Part shown: positions 58,950 to 64,000 of the stretch, in pieces | Position numbering within the stretch: position 1 is the stretch's first letter | Layout: the number at the start of each line of letters is the position of its first letter | DNA from: JANMDU01 sp043777675 | GTDB taxonomy: Bacteria > Pseudomonadota > Gammaproteobacteria > Burkholderiales > Burkholderiaceae_C | Assembly: GCA_043777675.1 (NCBI GenBank) | Contig: JAYWHR010000009.1 | Span: 6,001 to 70,000, forward strand | Reading direction: 5' to 3' | DNA length: 64,000 bases | The notes under the pieces: generated by a model | Told to the model about the DNA's origin: nothing | Databases searched by the model: none | The model's input: the letters and a program-made list of their open reading frames with translations, nothing else | Translations under genes and position numbers: made by a program

Positions 58950-59975
58950 CTACTTCAGTCCGCCCATCCTCATCCGCTCAAACAAATCTACGCCCATTTG
59001 CAGCAGCAAATCCGGCAAATCGATCATTACCCAGTTCTCGCGCAGCACATCACCCTCACGCCGCCACCAATCAGCCACGCGCATCGTGATCGGTTTGTTG
59101 ATCGCTTTCGCCCCGAGATAGTCGCCCATGTGCGTTGCATGCACGCTCGGCCATCCAGTGGAGGCGATGAAATGCCCTTCTGAAATACGGCTGATGTGAT
59201 TGCCGCCGATGCGATCTGGAAACGCATGCAAGAAAGGCTTTTGATGGTGCTTTTGAAAGCCCTCCACTTGGCGCGATGTGCCAATGCCACATGGCCCGTA
59301 CCACATCATCTCGGGATGCCAAAAAGCATGCATTCCCATGCTTTTCAGATCCTTTTGGTTGAACGATTTGAGGCCGCCGATCATGCGGTCGAGGCTGTCC
59401 ATGGAAAGCTTGGATTCGTTTGCATCGCTGGCTTGCAGCAGCAAACCATCATGCATCTGCGGCCCCGGTACGATCAATCGAGCGCCTGTGCTGCGCGGCA
59501 AGACTTCGATGCCGCATTGCCGCATGACATCGACCAGATCGAGCAAAATGCGCGCGTCAACGATTTTTCCATCCTCCACACGGTAAAACTCGCCGATGCG
59601 CACGAAGACCGTATCACCCGTCGCGGGAATGCCCAACCAGTCCTTCAGCATCGTGCCCATCAAGTAGCCATGCGATGTCACCCATGTGCCTGCGCCTCCA
59701 CAAAAGCGGCCATCAAAATCGCCTGCAAAAAGTAGATCGCAACGGCGTTCTAAATTAGGGAAGCTTTCCAGCAAGGGTTGCCAAAATTTTGCGTGCATCG
59801 CCTCAATGCCATGCACTTCATTGATCGGGTGAAACACATGGCAGGCCGCATCGGGCGAGAAAAATCGCTCCAACATCGGGCGCGCATTGATGGCGGTGGG
59901 CGCGGCGGCGGTGTTGCCCGGCATATGCTGGAGAAATTGCCAAACCAGTTCTTTTGCGTTTTGAAGATGTTGCAT
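58950..59975 (-). CDS. SnoaL-like/NTF2-fold protein, duplicated
   Basis: A 341-residue protein of two SnoaL-type (NTF2-fold) halves. Half one has HVFHPINEVHGIEAMHAKFW and EFYRVEDGKIVDARILLDLV; half two has MHAFWHPEMMWYGPCGIG and DWWRREGDVLRENWVMIDLP. Members include polyketide cyclases and hydroxylases, but most bacterial ones are of unknown substrate. It has no signal peptide. It stands divergent from the GlxA-type regulator. Confidence 0.8.
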   Translation of the reverse strand: MQHLQNAKELVWQFLQHMPGNTAAAPTAINARPMLERFFSPDAACHVFHPINEVHGIEAMHAKFWQPLLESFPNLERRCDLLFAGDFDGRFCGGAGTWVTSHGYLMGTMLKDWLGIPATGDTVFVRIGEFYRVEDGKIVDARILLDLVDVMRQCGIEVLPRSTGARLIVPGPQMHDGLLLQASDANESKLSMDSLDRMIGGLKSFNQKDLKSMGMHAFWHPEMMWYGPCGIGTSRQVEGFQKHHQKPFLHAFPDRIGGNHISRISEGHFIASTGWPSVHATHMGDYLGAKAINKPITMRVADWWRREGDVLRENWVMIDLPDLLLQMGVDLFERMRMGGLK

Positions 59976-60082
59976 CAGTGGATTATTGCAAACCTATGCA
60001 TCGCTCGCAAGCTCGGATTCATGTGGTGTTTAAGGGTATTTACCGGTCACCGGCTTGATTTTGATTTTCATAATGAATACGA

Positions 60083-61087
60083 ATGCAAAACTCTCCTCGA
60101 CCCTTGTATAGCCAACTGCGCCCTCTCCGCGTCGGCTTTCTGCTGTTGCCGCGCTTCACGCTCACAGCCTTTGCAGGCTTTGTGGATACTCTGCGCTTGG
60201 CCGCAGACGAAGCAGACAGGAGTCGAGCGCGGCGCTGCCAGTGGGCAGTACTCGGCACGCCTGGCGAGGCTATTGAATCGAGCTGCGGCGTTCAGGTGTT
60301 GGCTGATGCGCCGCTGGAACGTGGCTCGGAGATGGATTACATCGTCATCGTGGGCGGCTTGCTTAGCGCGCAGAAGGCTGGCGGAGCAGTGATACGCAGC
60401 CTGCGCCGCTTTGCAGATAGCGCCATCCCGCTGGTGGGGCTGTGCACAGGCTCTTTCGTGCTCGCGCGTGCGGGCTTGTTGCAAGGGCATGTGGCTTGCG
60501 TGAGTTGGTTTCATCGCGCGGAATTTGAAGCTGAGTTTCCACTGCAGCGCGTGCTCAGCAATCAAATGTATGTGATGGATCGCGAGCGGCTCACATGCGC
60601 TGGCGGCACGAGCGTGGTGCATTTGGCAGCTGCGTTGGTGGAAAAACATTTGAGTCGCGCAGAAGCTGTGAAGGCGCTGCGAATTTTGATTGAAGAGCAG
60701 CCCATGCCAGCCAGCACCTTGCAGCCAGAAGCTGTGCTTACTGTGCAGGCTACAGATCGCGTCGTACACAAAGCAATGCTACTGATGGAGCAGCAATTAG
60801 CCGATCCCCTAGACATCGCGCGCCTAGCAGCTCAGATGGGCTTGGGTCGCAGGCAGCTTGAGCGCAGATTCGCGGATGATATTGCCATGAGCCCTGCGCA
60901 ATACCACCGCAACCTGCGCCTAGCGCGTGCGCGATGGATGCTCTCGCATTCAGATCTGTCGCTCGCAGACATTGCTGCTGAATGTGGGCTGGGTGATGGC
61001 AGCCAATTTGCCCGAGCGATTCGGCAAGAGACAGGCTTCTCACCCACGGTCTATCGGCAAAACACGCGCTCTGCTGATATGTCGTAA
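60083..61087 (+). CDS. GlxA-family transcriptional regulator (DJ-1/PfpI + AraC), GbdR-like
   Basis: A 334-residue activator. The N-terminal glutamine-amidotransferase-like domain (residues 15-200) has a nucleophile-elbow-like PLVGLCTGSFVLARAGLL and ERLTCAGGTSVVHLA. The C-terminal AraC domain has DPLDIARLAAQMGLGRRQLE and LSLADIAAECGLGDGSQFAR, two helix-turn-helix units. GbdR of Pseudomonas, of the same type, controls glycine betaine and sarcosine catabolism. The soxBDA genes start 85 nt downstream, so it probably activates them. Confidence 0.85.
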   Translation: MQNSPRPLYSQLRPLRVGFLLLPRFTLTAFAGFVDTLRLAADEADRSRARRCQWAVLGTPGEAIESSCGVQVLADAPLERGSEMDYIVIVGGLLSAQKAGGAVIRSLRRFADSAIPLVGLCTGSFVLARAGLLQGHVACVSWFHRAEFEAEFPLQRVLSNQMYVMDRERLTCAGGTSVVHLAAALVEKHLSRAEAVKALRILIEEQPMPASTLQPEAVLTVQATDRVVHKAMLLMEQQLADPLDIARLAAQMGLGRRQLERRFADDIAMSPAQYHRNLRLARARWMLSHSDLSLADIAAECGLGDGSQFARAIRQETGFSPTVYRQNTRSADMS

Positions 61088-61091
61088 ATTG

Positions 61092-61112
61092 TCTATTAAA
61101 TGACGTAATAGA
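61092..61112. promoter_or_regulatory. Inverted repeat upstream of soxB
   Basis: TCTATTA (61092-61098) and TAATAGA (61106-61112) are separated by 7 nt, starting 5 nt after the regulator's stop and ending 59 nt before the soxB start. It is a candidate operator for the GlxA-type regulator, though AraC proteins more often use direct repeats. Confidence 0.45.
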
Positions 61113-61171
61113 TCCATACTTGTCAGCATGATCTGCCTACACTCTTCTAAAGATTCCAAGGAAGAGACACG

Positions 61172-62416
61172 ATGCAACATTTCTCCATTTGGTCATTGCT
61201 GCGCAATGCCATGAGTTACCACGAGGGCTGGCAACGCCAATGGCGCGATGCGCAGCCGCAAACTGAGTATGACGCGGTGGTGATCGGCGGCGGAGGGCAT
61301 GGGCTGGCCACGGCTTATTACCTTGCTAAAGAGCACGGCATGCGCCGCATTGCCGTGGTAGAAAAAGGCTGGCTGGGCGGCGGCAACACCGGGCGCAACA
61401 CCACGATCGTGCGAAGCAATTATTTGTGGGATGAAGCTACAGCCTTGTATGAGAAGTCGATGAAGCTCTGGGAGGGCTTGTCACAAGACATCAATTACAA
61501 CGTCATGTTCAGCCAGCGCGGCGTGATGAATCTGGGCCACACCTTGCAAGACATGCGCGATATTGAGCGCCGCGTCACAGCCAACCGTTTTAACGGCGTA
61601 GATGCAGAAGTGCTCTCTGCCGAGCAGATCAAAGAAATACTGCCCTTCATCAACCTGAATACGCGCTATCCCGTGCTCGGTGCGAGCTATCAGCGCAGGG
61701 CTGGCGTGGCGCGGCATGATGCAGTGGCATGGGGTTTTGCGCGAGCGGCTGATGCGCTGGGTGTGGACATCATTCAAAACTGCGAAGTCAAAGGCATCCG
61801 CAGAGAAAATGGCGCAGTTGTTGGCATTGACACGGTCAAAGGTTTTATCAAAACTCCGAAAGTTGCCGTGGTGGCCGCAGGCCACAGCAGCCAAATCGCG
61901 CAGATGGTCGATATTCGACTGCCGCTGGAAAGCCATCCACTGCAGGCGCTCGTGAGCGAAGCATTGAAGCCGATTTTCCCCACAGTGGTGATGAGCAATG
62001 CAATTCACGCCTACATCAGCCAGAGCGACAAGGGCGATCTCGTCATTGGCGCAGGCATTGACGCCTATACCGGCTTTGGCCAGAGGGGCAGCTTCCCAAT
62101 CATTGAACACACCTTGCAAGCCATCGTGGAGCTCTTTCCGCTCTTCTCACGTGTGCGCATGAATCGGCAATGGGGCGGGATTGTGGACGTGTCGCCAGAT
62201 GCCTGCCCGATCATCGGCCTCACGCCTGTGAAGGGGCTGTATATCAATTGCGGCTGGGGCACAGGCGGCTTCAAAGCCACGCCGGGCTCAGGCTGGGTGA
62301 TGGCGCATACCGTGGCGCAGGATCGGCCCCATGAGATCAACTCGCCCTTCTCTCTTGATCGTTTTGCCACAGGGCATTTGATTGATGAGCATGGCGCAGC
62401 GGCGGTTGCACATTAA
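61172..62416 (+). CDS. soxB: Sarcosine oxidase subunit beta
   Basis: A 414-residue flavoprotein, the catalytic subunit of heterotetrameric sarcosine oxidase, which demethylates sarcosine to glycine with transfer of the methyl carbon to tetrahydrofolate. SIWSLLRNAMSYHEGWQRQW is the typical start; AVVIGGGGHGLATAYYLAKE binds FAD. GVARHDAVAWGFARAADALG is conserved and holds a histidine in the region that carries the covalent flavin. CPIIGLTPVKGLYINCGWGT is near the C-terminus. GGAAGAG precedes the ATG. Confidence 0.96.
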   Translation: MQHFSIWSLLRNAMSYHEGWQRQWRDAQPQTEYDAVVIGGGGHGLATAYYLAKEHGMRRIAVVEKGWLGGGNTGRNTTIVRSNYLWDEATALYEKSMKLWEGLSQDINYNVMFSQRGVMNLGHTLQDMRDIERRVTANRFNGVDAEVLSAEQIKEILPFINLNTRYPVLGASYQRRAGVARHDAVAWGFARAADALGVDIIQNCEVKGIRRENGAVVGIDTVKGFIKTPKVAVVAAGHSSQIAQMVDIRLPLESHPLQALVSEALKPIFPTVVMSNAIHAYISQSDKGDLVIGAGIDAYTGFGQRGSFPIIEHTLQAIVELFPLFSRVRMNRQWGGIVDVSPDACPIIGLTPVKGLYINCGWGTGGFKATPGSGWVMAHTVAQDRPHEINSPFSLDRFATGHLIDEHGAAAVAH

Positions 62417-62428
62417 GGGGCGAATACC

Positions 62429-62728
62429 ATGCTAGAAATCAACTGCCCTTTTTGCGGCACACGCGCAGAGACGGAATTCACCCACGGTGGCGAAGGCGGC
62501 ATTGCCCGCCCGCTTAACACCGAGACGATGAGCGATGAAGCTTGGGGGCAATACGTCTTCATGCGCAAAAATATCAAAGGCTTGCGCCATGAGCAGTGGC
62601 GGCACTCAAGCGGTTGTGGCCGCTGGTTCAACGCTCTGCGCGATACAGTGAGCTATCGGTTTCATGCGACTTGGAAGATGGGTGAAGACATGCCTACAGA
62701 GCCTGCAACTCAGGGAGCAGTGAAATGA
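62429..62728 (+). CDS. soxD: Sarcosine oxidase subunit delta
   Basis: A 99-residue subunit. MLEINCPFCGTRAETEFTHG starts the zinc-binding part, with Cys6 and Cys9 and the histidines further on (HEQWRHSSGCGRWFNALRDT). It has a structural role and completes the alpha-beta-gamma-delta complex. Its stop overlaps the soxA start (ATGA). Confidence 0.95.
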   Translation: MLEINCPFCGTRAETEFTHGGEGGIARPLNTETMSDEAWGQYVFMRKNIKGLRHEQWRHSSGCGRWFNALRDTVSYRFHATWKMGEDMPTEPATQGAVK

Positions 62729-64000
62729 GTTTTAAGCCCACTCGTCTTCCCAGCGGTGGCCGTATCGATCGCACCTGCCCCATTCGCTTCACTTTTGATA
62801 GCAAACAATACACAGGATACGCCGGCGATACGCTTGCTTCGGCACTATTAGCCAATGGCGTGACGCTCTTTGCGCGCAGTTGGAAATACCATCGCCCGCG
62901 AGGCCTGCTAGGCGCTGGCGTGGAAGAGCCCAATGCGCTGGTGCAGCTCCACGAAGGCGCCCACACCGTGCCCAATGCGCGGATGACAGAGGTGATTCTT
63001 GTAGAAGGCATAGTGGCCAAAAGTATCCATGCCAGCCCGAGCTTGCAATTTGACTGGCGAGCTATTAACGGTTTTTTCGCACGTCTGATCCCAGCAGGTT
63101 TTTATTACAAAACCTTCATGGCCTCACAAAAAGTTTGGCACTTTTTTGAAAAACACATCCGTCAAGCCAGCGGCTTAGGCGCATCGCCCGAACTGTCTGA
63201 TCCCGATGTGTATGACAAGCAGTTTGCGCACACCGATGTACTCGTCGTCGGGGGCGGCGCGGCAGGTTTGTCTGCTGCAGTTGCTGCCGCCAAATCGGGC
63301 AAACGCGTAATGTTGTGTGATGAGCAGGCCGAGCTGGGCGGCTGGCTGCTTTCAAGCGATGAACAAATTGATGGACAAAAGCCTTTATCTTGGCTCACTC
63401 AAACGCTGCATTCGCTGCGCCATATGCCCGATGTGACGCTGCTGCCGCGAACCACAGCATTTGGCTATCAAGATCACAACCTCGTTACTTTGATAGAGCG
63501 AAAGCATGATGGCCTGTCACGCGCCGACGCTAAGGGCTACCGCGAGCGACTTTGGCGAGTGCGAGCTAAGCAGGTGATCCTTGCCACAGGCGCGCATGAG
63601 CGGCCCATGGTATTTTCTCGCAACGATCTGCCCGGCGTGATGCTGGCCAGCGCGGCAGCGGTTTATACGCAGCGCTATGCTATTCGTCTCGCAAACCAAG
63701 CCATCGTGTTCACAAATAACGATGCAGCATATGAGGCAGCAGTCGCGTTCAAAGCAAGCGGTATCGAAGTGCGTGTCGTCGATGCGCGCGAGCAGCCTAG
63801 CGGCCCTTGGAGCGCAAGAGCGCGGGCGCTTAGCATTGAGATTTTGACGGGTCATGTGGTCACACAAGCCACCGGTAAGATGCACATCACACGCGTACAG
63901 ATCCAAGCAATCAATGCGCAAGACGAGCTAAGCGGCCAAGCGCGTAGCCTGCCCTGCGATCTACTGGCTACGTCAAATGGCTTTAGCAGCGTGATTCATC
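62725..64000 (+). CDS. soxA: Sarcosine oxidase subunit alpha (partial, runs off the window)
   Basis: The first 425 codons of a protein normally near 1000 residues, with no stop before the window end. RLPSGGRIDRTCPIRFTFD and YAGDTLASALLANG form the N-terminal 2Fe-2S-ferredoxin-like domain; ARSWKYHRPRGLLGAGVEEP follows. The NAD-binding domain begins near residue 172 (VLVVGGGAAGLSAAVAAAKS). The C-terminal folate-binding GcvT-like domain must lie beyond. soxG is expected downstream. Confidence 0.95.
   Translation, partial: MSFKPTRLPSGGRIDRTCPIRFTFDSKQYTGYAGDTLASALLANGVTLFARSWKYHRPRGLLGAGVEEPNALVQLHEGAHTVPNARMTEVILVEGIVAKSIHASPSLQFDWRAINGFFARLIPAGFYYKTFMASQKVWHFFEKHIRQASGLGASPELSDPDVYDKQFAHTDVLVVGGGAAGLSAAVAAAKSGKRVMLCDEQAELGGWLLSSDEQIDGQKPLSWLTQTLHSLRHMPDVTLLPRTTAFGYQDHNLVTLIERKHDGLSRADAKGYRERLWRVRAKQVILATGAHERPMVFSRNDLPGVMLASAAAVYTQRYAIRLANQAIVFTNNDAAYEAAVAFKASGIEVRVVDAREQPSGPWSARARALSIEILTGHVVTQATGKMHITRVQIQAINAQDELSGQARSLPCDLLATSNGFSSVIH

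Noticed and set aside
60068..60769. A 233-codon minus-strand frame opposite the GlxA-type regulator
   Set aside because: His/Ala/Arg-rich shadow; the regulator on the plus strand has two clear helix-turn-helix units.
62800..62835. Possible repeat copy at the start of soxA (TTTTGATAGCAAACAATACA ... ACGCCGGC)
   Set aside because: The encoded YAGDTLASALLANG is the conserved family sequence of sarcosine oxidase alpha, so the resemblance is coincidental.
1..64000. CRISPR arrays, tRNA or rRNA genes, phage genes, complete insertion sequences
   Set aside because: No regularly spaced direct repeats, cloverleaf-like sequences, rRNA signatures or transposase/integrase motifs were recognised by reading both strands.

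Overview
The window looks like a chromosome segment of a betaproteobacterium of the order Burkholderiales, probably Comamonadaceae or a close relative. The evidence is gene content and order: a long-tailed DksA next to a CobW-type GTPase and a STAS-domain protein ahead of hslV, a GntR regulator divergent from mdh with a CitE-like lyase and acnB behind it, Bug and TAXI solute-binding proteins, and a ~50-bp interspersed repeat. Coding density is high. No rRNA, tRNA, CRISPR array, prophage or complete insertion sequence was seen.

Layout. 1-3 kb: YeeE/YedE and TauE/SafE sulfur-type permeases flank tcdA and a 6S RNA gene. 3-8.4 kb: a membrane-anchored TAXI protein, a DenD-like dehydrogenase and a DctPQM TRAP transporter, probably for a sugar acid. 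8.4-13.4 kb: tandem glycine riboswitch and gcvT-gcvH-gcvP. 13.4-15.7 kb: a small accessory patch with an orphan zinc-ribbon protein and a DUF1016 nuclease gene broken by one stop codon. 15.7-23.2 kb: zinc metallopeptidase, pyroglutamyl peptidase, TAXI-TRAP pair, endonuclease III, Bug protein, CoA-binding protein. 23.2-28.3 kb: btuB-btuF-btuC-btuD behind a cobalamin riboswitch. 28.4-34 kb: a coiled-coil protein with zapA, accA-tilS, a transglutaminase-like protein and an FAD oxidoreductase. 34-44 kb: purine catabolism (puuD, xdhC, xdhB, xdhA), interrupted by a DEAD-box helicase and by two toxin-antitoxin pairs placed between xdhB and xdhC. 44-52 kb: CHASE3 histidine kinase, then gntR divergent from mdh-lyase-acnB. 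52-59 kb: pmbA, hslV, STAS protein, dksA, cobW. 59-64 kb: SnoaL-like protein, GlxA/AraC regulator and soxB-soxD-soxA, with soxA running off the end.

Metabolic links. Sarcosine oxidase makes glycine and methylene-tetrahydrofolate, and the glycine cleavage system uses glycine, so the two ends of the window share one-carbon metabolism. Xanthine dehydrogenase and PuuD carry purines past urate. mdh and acnB belong to the TCA cycle.

The most striking feature is a dispersed repeat family of about 50 bp with a GCTATT/AATAGC-type palindromic arm followed by a GCGCA..TATGCCGGCTA-like block. I count 16 convincing copies in 64 kb. Nine lie inside or across the ends of coding genes without breaking the frame, so the same short peptide (or the peptide of its complement) appears in nine unrelated proteins or gene junctions. 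It forms the hydrophobic core of one secretion signal and supplies the stop and start codons of btuC and btuD. A second, different palindrome is inserted in frame in xdhB. These resemble in behaviour the protein-coding palindromic elements known from Rickettsia and are the best candidate here for something under-described.
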